Below are positions 25,115-33,542 of a stretch of 51,331 bases of DNA, in pieces. Both the position numbers and the translations under genes were made by a program. Under the pieces are notes generated by a model. That model ran no database searches and was not told the DNA's origin. It worked only from the letters and a program-made list of their open reading frames with translations. Origin of the DNA: Candidatus Amulumruptor caecigallinarius (GTDB taxonomy: Bacteria > Bacteroidota > Bacteroidia > Bacteroidales > Muribaculaceae); assembly GCA_944321825.1 (NCBI GenBank), contig CALUMU010000014.1, forward strand, positions 1 through 51,331, read 5' to 3'. Each line of letters begins with the position of its first letter. Position 1 is the first letter of the stretch.

Positions 25115-26620
25115 ATGATTAAACGCATCCTCTCCTTTACGGTTTCAGCCATGGCGGCTATTGCTGTTAACCATGTATGTGCCGACACAGTAACGCTGGT
25201 AAAGGCCGGCACGTTGAAAGATGCAGTTTCCGCTCCGGGTTCTGTGTCGTCGCTCACGGTCAGCGGCCCAATGGATGCATCCGACTTTGATTTCATCAAC
25301 CGCAATATGCCCAATCTTGTCACGATAGACCTTGAGGGCGCGACTATCGAGGAGTATTCAGGCTCATCGGTGCTCACAGGCTATTCGACAAGCCCAGCCA
25401 ATACGCTCCCGGCTTATGGACTGCACGGCATGAAGCTGACATCGGTAGCATTGCCGGCATCGGTAGCTACTCTCGGAGAGGGTTCTCTGGCTGGAATCTC
25501 AGCGACCACGCTGTCGCTGCCTTCTGTCACCACGGTGGGCGACGGGGCTTTCGCCGGTTCGGTCAATCTGGTGTCCGTTGCTCTGTCGGATGATGCTGTA
25601 ACTCTTGGCAAGCTTGCTTTTGCCGGATGCTCGTCGATGGCATCAGTGACGCTTAATGCTGACCGTCTGCCCGACGGAGCGTTTAAAAATTGTACCTCCC
25701 TGTCGGCTGTTTCCATGAACTCGGCACTTGAGAGCATCGGTGCGGAGGCGTTTATGGGATGCACGTCTTTGGAGTCTTTCCCTTTCGGAGAGTCCTTGGC
25801 GAGCATAGGCGACGGGGCTTTTGAAGGTAGCGGACTCAAGAAAGCTGACATGTCGGCATGTGCCGCACTCAGCAGTGTCGGTGCTTGGGCCTTTGCCAAA
25901 TGCGCCGGACTGGAGTCCGTGGTTTTGCCGGAGAGTGTGCAGCTGATAGGGCAGGGAGCGTTTTTCGCCGATTCGGCACTGTCGTCCGTAGTGCTTCCCT
26001 CAGGGATTAAGAAAGTCGAGGACTTTGCCATGACCGGGACTTCGGAGCTGTCGGATGGGAATGTCGTTCCGGCAGATACAGAGTCTATAGGACGTTATGC
26101 CTATAAGGGCATGAGCCGTATGGAGCGTGTCGTGCTTCCGTCGGGTCTGACCTATATAGGCGACAATGCCATGGAGGGCATGGATTCCCTGCAGGAGATA
26201 GATGTCAAAGCCTTGGACGACGTGCCTGGACTCGGACAGGATGTCTGGCTGGATGTTAACCAGCAGGATGTGTCTCTGTTGGTTGCCGATGCCGAAATCG
26301 GCAGCCTTTACCAGGAAGCTGACCAATGGAAAGAATTTAAGATAGACATACCGTCGTTAGGTCAGGACATAGTGATAGGTGATGCTGATTCGATGGCCGA
26401 TGTCAAAGTCGGCTTCGAGGGTCGTGTGCTTGTAATTGTCGCTACGGCAGGTCTTAAAGATGCTGTAGTGAGCGACATTGACGGTGTGCTCGTCCATCCG
26501 ACATCGATGGGAGCGGAGCGGGCTACATTTGACACCTCCGGCATGGGTCAAGCCTATTATACCGTCAGTCTGACTACTGCCGACGGACGCAGAGGCCAGT
26601 TCAAGCTGCTCAGAAAATGA
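25115..26620 (+). CDS. Secreted BspA-type leucine-rich repeat protein
   Basis: A 501-aa secreted protein. ATG at 25115 (MIKRILSFTVSAMAAIAVNHVCA) is preferred to TTG at 25103. After the signal peptide come BspA-like (LRR_5) repeats of about 22-23 residues from about residue 100 to 365, of the form I-G-x-x-A-F-x-G-C-x-x-L-x-S-V-x-L-P (for example LESIGAEAFMGCTSLESF, VGAWAFAKCAGLESVVLP). The last 70 residues (VLVIVATAGLKDAVVSDIDG, FKLLRK) resemble the C-terminal tails of the B12-operon proteins. BspA-type proteins are usually surface exposed and bind proteins or cells; the ligand here is unknown. It lies 22 nt before trmB. Confidence 0.82.
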   Translation: MIKRILSFTVSAMAAIAVNHVCADTVTLVKAGTLKDAVSAPGSVSSLTVSGPMDASDFDFINRNMPNLVTIDLEGATIEEYSGSSVLTGYSTSPANTLPAYGLHGMKLTSVALPASVATLGEGSLAGISATTLSLPSVTTVGDGAFAGSVNLVSVALSDDAVTLGKLAFAGCSSMASVTLNADRLPDGAFKNCTSLSAVSMNSALESIGAEAFMGCTSLESFPFGESLASIGDGAFEGSGLKKADMSACAALSSVGAWAFAKCAGLESVVLPESVQLIGQGAFFADSALSSVVLPSGIKKVEDFAMTGTSELSDGNVVPADTESIGRYAYKGMSRMERVVLPSGLTYIGDNAMEGMDSLQEIDVKALDDVPGLGQDVWLDVNQQDVSLLVADAEIGSLYQEADQWKEFKIDIPSLGQDIVIGDADSMADVKVGFEGRVLVIVATAGLKDAVVSDIDGVLVHPTSMGAERATFDTSGMGQAYYTVSLTTADGRRGQFKLLRK

Positions 26621-26642
26621 TGCTGCCATAAGAATCAGTTCA

Positions 26643-27437
26643 ATGGGAAAAAACAAGCTGAAGAAATTCTCTGAGATGGAGACGCTGCCATGCGTGTTCC
26701 AGTATCCGTTTGCACGCGTTCGCGAAGAAGGCTTCCCTCTCAAAGGCCGGTGGGGCAGCGGATATTTCCACAATGACAATCCCATAGTGCTGGAACTCGG
26801 ATGCGGCAAAGGTGAATATACCGTGGGTCTTGCTGCGCGATACCCCGACCGTAATTATATCGGCATTGACATCAAAGGGGCGCGGATGTGGCATGGAGCC
26901 ATGCAGGCCCACGGGCAGCAGATGGGCAATGTGGCGTTTCTGCGTACCAACATAGAGCTGCTGCCCAGCTTCTTTGCCCCCGGTGAAGTCAGCGAGATAT
27001 GGATAACATTTCCGGATCCGCAGATGAAGAAGGCGCGCAAGCGTCTGACTTCCACACGTTTCGTCAATCTTTACCGCCAGGTGTGCCGCGACGGCGCTGT
27101 CATACGGCTTAAGACCGACAGCCCGTTTCTCTACGCATATACGCGTGACATGCTGCAGGCCAATGGCATCGTCCCGTCGGGCGACACATCGGACCTCTAT
27201 GCGGCTTCGTCGCTGACCGACTTGCCCGAGGGACTTAAGGATATACGCACCTATTACGAGCAGCAGTGGCTTTCGAGAGGATTGACCATTAAATATCTCG
27301 GTTTTGCTATCCCGGCAGCAGATATAGTCAATGAGCCAGAGACCGAGCCGGAGCATGATACATACCGCTCGTTTTCACGCGGCGTATTGCAAGGCAATGT
27401 GCCACCCCCTTTGCTGACTGATGCTGCATCTGACTAA
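26643..27437 (+). CDS. trmB: TrmB, tRNA (guanine46-N7)-methyltransferase
   Basis: A 264-aa class I SAM methyltransferase that makes m7G46 in the tRNA variable loop. The SAM-binding motif is ELGCGKGEYTVGLA, followed by YIGIDIKGARMW and the family signature WITFPDPQMKKARKRLTS. An N-terminal basic region (KNKLKKFSEM) precedes the core. Start is the ATG at 26643, 22 nt after the LRR gene; the downstream mrp gene starts 26 nt later, so trmB, mrp and argS may be co-transcribed. Confidence 0.93.
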   Translation: MGKNKLKKFSEMETLPCVFQYPFARVREEGFPLKGRWGSGYFHNDNPIVLELGCGKGEYTVGLAARYPDRNYIGIDIKGARMWHGAMQAHGQQMGNVAFLRTNIELLPSFFAPGEVSEIWITFPDPQMKKARKRLTSTRFVNLYRQVCRDGAVIRLKTDSPFLYAYTRDMLQANGIVPSGDTSDLYAASSLTDLPEGLKDIRTYYEQQWLSRGLTIKYLGFAIPAADIVNEPETEPEHDTYRSFSRGVLQGNVPPPLLTDAASD

Positions 27438-27463
27438 CCAGTTGAGATAACCTATCAGATAAT

Positions 27464-28564
27464 ATGGAAACCCTTTATCCTAACCTTATACTTGACGCAT
27501 TGCGTAATGTCCGCTATCCGGGCAATGGAAAAAATATAGTGGAACTCGGGATGGTAGCTGACGATATCCGCATCGACGGCAACAAGGTCAGCTTCACTCT
27601 GGAATTCGAGCGGCCTACCGACCCGTTTATGAAGTCGCTTGTCAAGGCTGCCGAAGCGTCGCTGCACACATATATATCGCCTGAAATAGTGGCTACTGTT
27701 ACCCCGGCGGCAAAACATCAGGCAGCGCAGCCGGCAGAAAAACCTCTCGCCGGAGTCAAGAATATCATAGGAATATCTTCCGGCAAAGGAGGGGTGGGCA
27801 AGTCTACGGTGGCTTGCAATCTCGCAGTGGCACTGGCTCGTGAGGGATATAAGGTGGGTCTGCTCGATGCCGACATCTTCGGCCCGTCCATGCCCAAGAT
27901 GTTCGGCGTGGAAGATGAAAAGCTCTACATGCACCATGTGGACGGCAGGGAGAAAATCATACCTGCACATAAATACGGGGTCAAACTTCTCTCCATCGGC
28001 TTCCTTGTCGACAAGGACAGTGCGGTGCTGTGGCGCGGAGGCATGGCATCCAATGCGTTGAAGCAGCTCATCAGCGACGGCGACTGGGGCGACCTCGACT
28101 ATTTCCTGATAGACATGCCTCCTGGCACGAGCGACATACATCTGACTTTGGTGCAGACGCTTGACATCACCGGCACTGTCATAGTCACCACTCCGCAGGA
28201 TGTGGCTCTCGCCGATGCGCGTAAGGGCATATCCATGTTTACCGGCAAGCAGGTCAACGTCCCCATACTCGGATTGGTGGAAAACATGGCGTGGTTCACC
28301 CCTGAAGAGCACCCTGACGAACGTTACTATATATTCGGCAAAGAGGGCGGAGTGCGCCTTGCCGACGAACTCGGCGTAAGGATGCTGGCGCAGATTCCGT
28401 TGGTGGCTTCCATCAGGGAGGATGCCGATGCCGGCACCCCAATAGCACTCAAAGACACCGTAGCCTCGCATGCTTTCCTGCATCTGTCACACGAGGTGAT
28501 AGATGCCGTCAACGAGCGCAACGACACTCTGCCTCCTACGCAACATGTACGTCTAAGCCATTAA
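27464..28564 (+). CDS. Mrp/ApbC family P-loop ATPase (Fe-S cluster carrier)
   Basis: A 366-aa cytosolic protein. The N-terminal 75 residues form a MIP18/DUF59 domain (LDALRNVRYPGNGKNIVELG). The C-terminal MinD-like ATPase has deviant Walker A SSGKGGVGKSTVACNLA (about 105-121), LLDADIFGPSMPKMFG, and FLIDMPPGTSDIHLTLVQ. The family loads or transfers Fe-S clusters through a CPxC motif; here the matching position reads ENMAWFTPEEHPDERYY, without cysteines. Fe-S transfer by the canonical route is therefore uncertain. Confidence 0.88.
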   Translation: METLYPNLILDALRNVRYPGNGKNIVELGMVADDIRIDGNKVSFTLEFERPTDPFMKSLVKAAEASLHTYISPEIVATVTPAAKHQAAQPAEKPLAGVKNIIGISSGKGGVGKSTVACNLAVALAREGYKVGLLDADIFGPSMPKMFGVEDEKLYMHHVDGREKIIPAHKYGVKLLSIGFLVDKDSAVLWRGGMASNALKQLISDGDWGDLDYFLIDMPPGTSDIHLTLVQTLDITGTVIVTTPQDVALADARKGISMFTGKQVNVPILGLVENMAWFTPEEHPDERYYIFGKEGGVRLADELGVRMLAQIPLVASIREDADAGTPIALKDTVASHAFLHLSHEVIDAVNERNDTLPPTQHVRLSH

Positions 28565-28605
28565 ATATTCTAAACAGTATCTCTAAGTAACTCAATATAA
28601 TTACG

Positions 28606-30393
28606 ATGTCACTATACAGTATAATACGCATATCGACTGCCAAGGCTCTGAAAGACCTGTATGGTCTGGATGTTGATCCGTCGACCATCGCACCCCAGGC
28701 AACGAAGAAGGAATTTGAAGGCGACATGACCCTTGTGGTGTTCCCGTGGGCCAAAGCCGCACGTAAGGCTCCGGATGCCGTAGCCAAGGACCTCGGCGAC
28801 TACCTTGTGGACAACGAGCCGGCTGTAAGCCGCTACAACGTCATCAAGGGATTCCTGAATCTGGTCATCGATCCGACATTCTGGAACGGAGTCCTCCGTG
28901 GCATAGCGCGTCAGGATGACTATGGGTTTACTCCTGCCGCCGAGGACTCTCCTTTAGTGATGGTGGAATACTCGTCGCCCAACACCAACAAACCTCTGCA
29001 TCTGGGACATCTGCGTAATATCCTGCTCGGTTACAGTCTGGCAAGCATACTCAAGGCTTGCGGCAACCGTGTAGTCAAGACCAATATAGTCAACGACCGT
29101 GGCATACACATCTGTAAATCTATGCTTGCATGGCAGAAGTGGGGCGATGGAGCCACCCCTGAAAGCACCGGCAAGAAAGGCGACCACCTGATAGGCGATT
29201 TTTACGTGGCGTTTGACAAACACTACAAGGCTGAGGTCAAGGAACTTATGGCAGGAGGCATGACCCAGGAGGAAGCAGAAGCAGCGTCACCCCTCATGCT
29301 CGAAGCCCGCGAAATGCTGCGCAAATGGGAGCAGAAAGACCCAGAAGTGCGTGCGCTCTGGCAGATGATGAACGACTGGGTATATGCCGGCTTCGACGAG
29401 ACCTATAGGCGCATGGGTGTCGATTTCGACAAGATATATTATGAGAGCGACACCTACCTTGAAGGCAAGGAGAAGGTGCTCGAAGGTCTTGAAAAGGGCA
29501 TCATGTACCGCAAGGATGACGGCTCGGTATGGGCCGACCTGACGGCTGACGGTCTTGACCACAAGCTGCTGCTGCGCAAGGACGGGACATCGGTGTATAT
29601 GACACAGGATATAGGCACTGCCAAACTGCGCTATCAGGATTACCCTATCGACAAGATGATATATGTGGTAGGCAACGAGCAGAATTACCATTTCCAGGTG
29701 TTGTCGCTGCTTCTTGACAAGCTCGGATTCAAGTGGGGCAAAGACCTCGTGCATTTCAGCTACGGTATGGTGGAGCTTCCCGAAGGCAAGATGAAGAGCC
29801 GTGAAGGCACTGTCGTCGATGCCGACGACCTGATGGATGAGATGGTGTCCACGGCCCGCAGCGTGTCGGCCGAACTGGGCAAGCTTGACGGTTGCACCCC
29901 GCAGGAGATCGACGAGATTACGGAGACCGTGGGGCTCGGAGCGTTGAAATATTTCCTGCTGAAGGTCGACCCGCGTAAGAATATGACTTTCAATCCCAAG
30001 GAATCTATAGACTTCAACGGCAATACCGGCCCGTTCATACAGTACACCTACGCACGTATCCGCAGTGTGCTCCGCAAGGCGGACGAGGCCGGACTGCGAG
30101 GCTCTGATTTCGCCACGGTCGTTCCCGGCGAGCGCGAGGTGACGCTGATACGCCGTCTGTCCGACTTCCCGTCGGTAGTTAAAGAGGCCGGAAGGTCGTA
30201 TTCTCCGGCGTTGATTGCCAATTATGTCTACGACCTTGTCAAGGAGTACAACCAGTTTTACCATGACTGTTCAATCCTCAAGGAAGAGGATGCCGCTACG
30301 CGCTCCATGCGTCTCGAACTCAGCGCTGTTACGGCAGACGTGGTCCGTCGCGGCATGGGACTTTTGGGCATAAATGTCCCCGAAAGGATGTAA
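28606..30393 (+). CDS. argS: ArgS, arginyl-tRNA synthetase
   Basis: A 595-aa class I synthetase charging tRNA-Arg. It has the N-terminal additional domain with EFEGDMTLVVFPWAKAARK, the HIGH-type motif SPNTNKPLHLGHLRN (about residue 130), an arginine-binding region, and the KMSKS equivalent GKMKSREGTVV (about 394). The C-terminal DALR anticodon-binding domain ends GLLGINVPERM. Length is in the usual range. A weak hairpin (30421-30435) followed by four T may terminate the transcript. Confidence 0.95.
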   Translation: MSLYSIIRISTAKALKDLYGLDVDPSTIAPQATKKEFEGDMTLVVFPWAKAARKAPDAVAKDLGDYLVDNEPAVSRYNVIKGFLNLVIDPTFWNGVLRGIARQDDYGFTPAAEDSPLVMVEYSSPNTNKPLHLGHLRNILLGYSLASILKACGNRVVKTNIVNDRGIHICKSMLAWQKWGDGATPESTGKKGDHLIGDFYVAFDKHYKAEVKELMAGGMTQEEAEAASPLMLEAREMLRKWEQKDPEVRALWQMMNDWVYAGFDETYRRMGVDFDKIYYESDTYLEGKEKVLEGLEKGIMYRKDDGSVWADLTADGLDHKLLLRKDGTSVYMTQDIGTAKLRYQDYPIDKMIYVVGNEQNYHFQVLSLLLDKLGFKWGKDLVHFSYGMVELPEGKMKSREGTVVDADDLMDEMVSTARSVSAELGKLDGCTPQEIDEITETVGLGALKYFLLKVDPRKNMTFNPKESIDFNGNTGPFIQYTYARIRSVLRKADEAGLRGSDFATVVPGEREVTLIRRLSDFPSVVKEAGRSYSPALIANYVYDLVKEYNQFYHDCSILKEEDAATRSMRLELSAVTADVVRRGMGLLGINVPERM

Positions 30394-30420
30394 TGTAATG
30401 AATTTTAGGCGGTTTTGCGA

Positions 30421-30439
30421 AACATTAACAATGTTTTTT
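30421..30439 (+). terminator. Weak intrinsic terminator after argS
   Basis: AACATT-AAC-AATGTT followed by TTTT. The stem is only 6 bp and AT-rich, so efficiency is doubtful. Confidence 0.4.
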
Positions 30440-30523
30440 GCGTTAGAAATCAATGAATAGACTAACTTTCCGCTCAATAACATTCAATGTGAAAATCAAA
30501 CACTCTCTAAAAGCAAATCGATT

Positions 30524-31240
30524 ATGAACCAGTTTCAAAATTATAATGACAATGCGCCTGGCGACATACAGTATGTCGTGGGCAATCCTGTTTCGCAGGT
30601 GATGAAGCGGGTATATCTGAAGATGTTTCTCGGTATGCTTGTCACTGCATTCGTGTCGATGTGGGGGGCTTCGTCGGATGCATATCTCAGCTTCATGTTC
30701 AGCAACTCATGGGCTATGTGGTTGCTGCTCGGAGTAGAAATCGTGCTTGTGATAGCCATCTCGGGTGCTATCAAAAAGCTTTCGTCGGCTGCTGCCACTG
30801 CGTTGTTCTACCTGTTTGCGGTGGTCAACGGCCTTTCGCTTGCTCCCATATTCCTCATCTACACCGGAGCAAGCATCGTTAAGACATTCTTTATAACTGC
30901 CGGCACGTTCGGAGCCATGAGCATCTATGGCTTCTTTACGACGAAGGACCTGTCGAAGATGGGTTCTATACTGTTCATGGCTTTGATAGGTCTGATTATA
31001 TGCGTCGTAGTCAATATGATATGGCCGAGCGACACGTTCGGCTGGATAATCAGTGTAGCCGGAGTGCTGATATTTGTCGGGCTTACCGCGTGGGACACCC
31101 AGCAGATTAAGAATATGGCATTGATGGCTCCTGGTGATAGTGTAGGCCGCCTTGCTACAATCGGTGCGCTTACGCTCTACCTTGACTTTATCAACCTCTT
31201 CCTCTATCTGTTGAGATTCTTCGGCTCGTCACGTGACTGA
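30524..31240 (+). CDS. Bax inhibitor-1/YccA family membrane protein
   Basis: A 238-aa inner-membrane protein with seven hydrophobic segments after a polar N-terminus of about 30 residues. The BI-1 family core is seen in GLSLAPIFLIYTG, GAMSIYGFFTTKDLSKMG, and the C-terminal AWDTQQIKNMA with FINLFLYLLRFFG. Bacterial members include YccA, a modulator of FtsH, and pH-sensitive calcium leak channels. The exact role here is not determinable. It overlaps the following phosphopantetheinyl transferase gene by 8 nt. Confidence 0.88.
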   Translation: MNQFQNYNDNAPGDIQYVVGNPVSQVMKRVYLKMFLGMLVTAFVSMWGASSDAYLSFMFSNSWAMWLLLGVEIVLVIAISGAIKKLSSAAATALFYLFAVVNGLSLAPIFLIYTGASIVKTFFITAGTFGAMSIYGFFTTKDLSKMGSILFMALIGLIICVVVNMIWPSDTFGWIISVAGVLIFVGLTAWDTQQIKNMALMAPGDSVGRLATIGALTLYLDFINLFLYLLRFFGSSRD

Positions 31241-31754
31241 TGAGGTGAGAGTGTTCCGGCATCGCATCGTCAGGCTGTCGTCTTGCAGCCGTCGAGAGTC
31301 AGAGAGGGCTACCGTCAGGGAGCTGCTCGGTGAAGCGTTTGGCCGGGATGTCAATCTATTGCATGATCCGTGCGGGAGGCCTTCTGTGGAGGGTTTCCCG
31401 CACTTCATATCCATAAGCCACAGCCGCGACGAGGCGGTGTTGGCGGTCAGCGGGTCCCGACCTGTGGGAGTCGATGTGGAGACGTGGCGCGAAGCACTCG
31501 TCTCTACAGCCGGCAAGTGGCTGACCCCGGCGCAGTTGGAGCATATGCACGAGCCGTTGGATTATCTGAAAGCATGGACGGCTAAAGAGGCTATCTACAA
31601 GCTCATGCCGGAGCAGCCGCCGGGACTGATGGAGGTTGCGTTGCCGTATCTTGGCGAGCCGAGTCCCTACGAGGTGCATTGGCTGGGAGATGCGGATAGC
31701 CTGCTGGCTATGGCTAATGATAAGGCTGATGCGCTGCGCTGGCGTATTATGTGA
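31233..31754 (+). CDS. 4'-phosphopantetheinyl transferase (Sfp/AcpT superfamily)
   Basis: A 173-aa enzyme expected to move phosphopantetheine from CoA to a carrier-protein serine. The two catalytic blocks are present: GVDVE (within RPVGVDVETW, about residue 77) and KAWTAKEAIYK (about 112), with the N-terminal SISHSRDEAVLAVS. Its length is near AcpS-like single-domain size but the motif order is Sfp-type. The start is GTG at 31233, inside the end of the BI-1 gene; no in-frame ATG gives the full N-terminus. No polyketide or peptide synthetase is nearby, so fatty-acid ACP is the likely substrate (inference). Confidence 0.8.
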   Translation: MTDEVRVFRHRIVRLSSCSRRESERATVRELLGEAFGRDVNLLHDPCGRPSVEGFPHFISISHSRDEAVLAVSGSRPVGVDVETWREALVSTAGKWLTPAQLEHMHEPLDYLKAWTAKEAIYKLMPEQPPGLMEVALPYLGEPSPYEVHWLGDADSLLAMANDKADALRWRIM

Positions 31755-31819
31755 AATATAAGGGAGTTAAAAGCTGGTTTTAAGTGCTCTCTAAACAGTT
31801 TCTAAAAGTAAGCAATCAG

Positions 31820-32878
31820 ATGAATGTAGATAACGACAAAGTTGCGCCGGCAAAGAAGGTGCTGATCGTTGGCGGCGGAGGGTTTATCGGAGGCTTCATT
31901 GCATCCGAGTCGCTCAAGCGCGGTTATGAGACGTGGGTCACGGTCAGGGAGTCAACATCCCGGCGTTTCCTGCGTGACGAAGCCTTGAAATTTGTTACGC
32001 TTGATTACGATGATGCCACGCAGATGGCTTCCGCTCTCACATCGGCACTGCCGGAGGGTGAGCGTTGGGATTACATCGTATATAACCTCGGTGCTACAAA
32101 ATGCACCAATTTCGCGGATTTCAACCGTATCAATTTCGGATATCTGCGCACGGTGGTCGGTCTCATCCGTGACAACGGGCTTACACCCGAGGCGTTTCTC
32201 TATATGAGCAGCTTGAGCGCGCTCGGGCCTAATGATGAAAAGTGCTACCGTCCGTATGACTCGACTACCATACCGCAACCTAACACTCGCTACGGATTGT
32301 CGAAGATAAAGGCTGAGACATTCTTGCAGACGTTGCCTGGTTTTCCATGGATAATATTCCGCCCGACGGGAGTCTATGGCCCTCATGAACAGGATTACCT
32401 GATGATGATAAAGTCGATAGACTCGCATGTGGATTTCGGGGTAGGATACCGCAAGCAGCTGCTTACATTCATATATGTGGAGGATTTGGCGCGGGCCGTG
32501 TTTGATGCTCTCCCCTCTGAAAAGGCTCTGCGTCATGCTTATATAATCTCTGAACCACGCTCATATAGCCAGCGCGAGTTCCGCTCGCTTGTGGCGCGTT
32601 TGCTCGGGCGTAAGTTCGTCATCCCCATCAGGCTGCCTCTTTGGGCCACGTATGTCGTGTCGGTGTTGGCGGAGAAAATCGGAGTCGTCAGGATGAAGCC
32701 GTCCACGCTCAACCGCGACAAGTATATAATAATGCGTCAGCGCAACTGGTCATGCGACGTGAGCGATGCCGAGTGCGATTTCGGCTTCCGTGCTTCCATC
32801 CCCCTCGAGTGCGGGCTTGCCCGCACCATCGAGGAGTACCGCAATGCCTGTGCTGACGGCAAAGCTAAAAAGGATTAG
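31820..32878 (+). CDS. NAD-dependent epimerase/dehydratase
   Basis: A 352-aa extended short-chain dehydrogenase. The Rossmann motif VLIVGGGGFIGGF lies at about residues 13-25 and the active-site YxxxK as NTRYGLSKIKAE. IIFRPTGVYGPHEQDY is the usual binding-site block. ATG at 31820 is preferred over GTG at 31784. The family acts on nucleotide sugars or related substrates; flanking genes do not identify one. The 91-aa membrane protein gene follows after 2 nt. Confidence 0.85.
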   Translation: MNVDNDKVAPAKKVLIVGGGGFIGGFIASESLKRGYETWVTVRESTSRRFLRDEALKFVTLDYDDATQMASALTSALPEGERWDYIVYNLGATKCTNFADFNRINFGYLRTVVGLIRDNGLTPEAFLYMSSLSALGPNDEKCYRPYDSTTIPQPNTRYGLSKIKAETFLQTLPGFPWIIFRPTGVYGPHEQDYLMMIKSIDSHVDFGVGYRKQLLTFIYVEDLARAVFDALPSEKALRHAYIISEPRSYSQREFRSLVARLLGRKFVIPIRLPLWATYVVSVLAEKIGVVRMKPSTLNRDKYIIMRQRNWSCDVSDAECDFGFRASIPLECGLARTIEEYRNACADGKAKKD

Positions 32879-32880
32879 CT

Positions 32881-33156
32881 ATGAGTGTTCCTGCTCCTAA
32901 ATTCCGTCTGCCTGTGTGGGTTGGATTGCTGCTGCTTGTGCTGATACTGCCGGCGTTTGCATTTCCGGCGATGTTGCAGTCGGCCATGTCGTCAGGCGAC
33001 GATACCGTCAAGGCTCTTGTGATGATGTTTCCCATAGCCGTGGTGCTTTATGGCATCGTGTCATGGGTGAGCTATGTCAAGGAGCGTCTGTTGGTGTTTT
33101 GGATACTGGTGGCTATGATGGCGCTGACAGACGTAGTGATGCTTGTGATATGCTGA
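32881..33156 (+). CDS. Small polytopic membrane protein, unknown
   Basis: A 91-aa protein with three hydrophobic segments: VGLLLLVLILPAFAFPAML (about 14-33), ALVMMFPIAVVLYGIVSWV (about 44-63) and LLVFWILVAMMALTDVVMLV (about 69-89). No family recognised. It begins 2 nt after the epimerase stop, so it is clearly in that operon and may be a membrane partner of it (inference). Confidence 0.7.
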   Translation: MSVPAPKFRLPVWVGLLLLVLILPAFAFPAMLQSAMSSGDDTVKALVMMFPIAVVLYGIVSWVSYVKERLLVFWILVAMMALTDVVMLVIC

Positions 33157-33189
33157 AAAATACGTGCATAAATGTTAAATCTGGATGTG

Positions 33190-33203
33190 TTACAATATTG
33201 TAA
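33190..33203. promoter_or_regulatory. 14-bp palindrome, operator candidate
   Basis: TTACAATATTGTAA is a perfect palindrome, and a related half (TATTGTAATATTA) follows at about 33219-33230. Both lie just upstream of a TATTTTTG -7-like element at 33237-33244, with no recognisable -33 box. Confidence 0.35.
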
Positions 33204-33236
33204 TGTGGATGTAACCGTATTGTAATATTAGAAATA

Positions 33237-33464
33237 TATTTTTGCATTGTGAAAGATGAAGTAACAAGTTTACTTTAAGATAGACGTTATCACAAGAACA
33301 CATTTGAAAAAGTAATTATTGATCATCATAGTAATTAAGAATCTCATTAGCGTCCCGCCTGTCGAAGAGACACGCGGGACTCGTGCTTTTATAGAGCTGT
33401 AGAAGCGGACATCGGGTTCGTCAAACGCTCCAGTCTACAGGTTTAATTTTAAGTAAAATTAACA
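33237..33464 (+). ncRNA. Candidate structured RNA or long leader
   Basis: Three consecutive stem-loops lie in a gene-free stretch. The first has GTCCCGC/GCGGGAC arms (33352-33358, 33374-33380) with an inner GTC/GAC pair. The second is a bulged stem with CTGTAGA/TCTACAG (33397-33403, 33434-33440), AGCG/CGCT and GAC/GTC. The third is TTAATTTT-AAGT-AAAATTAA (33443-33462). A TATTTTTG -7-like element at 33237-33244 could start it. It matches no RNA family I know; it could be a small RNA or the leader of the DUF4595 gene. Confidence 0.35.
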
Positions 33465-33466
33465 AT

Positions 33467-33501
33467 GGGGGGGGGTAATTGATAAAATGTGTGTATTTTT
33501 G
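33467..33501 (+). promoter_or_regulatory. G9 tract plus -7 element before DUF4595 lipoprotein gene
   Basis: Nine consecutive G (33467-33475) lie over the place where the -33 box would sit relative to a TATTTTTG -7 element (33494-33501). The ATG follows at 33543. Length change of the tract could alter promoter geometry (inference). Confidence 0.4.
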
Positions 33502-33542
33502 TGGTGATAAATGTTTACCAAAAATTATTAACTCAATTACCC

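Noticed and set aside
33408-33429. tRNA T-arm-like GGGTTCGTC stretch
   Set aside because: It lacks the GGTTCRANTCC loop, an acceptor stem and an anticodon arm; it is explained as the loop of a bulged stem.
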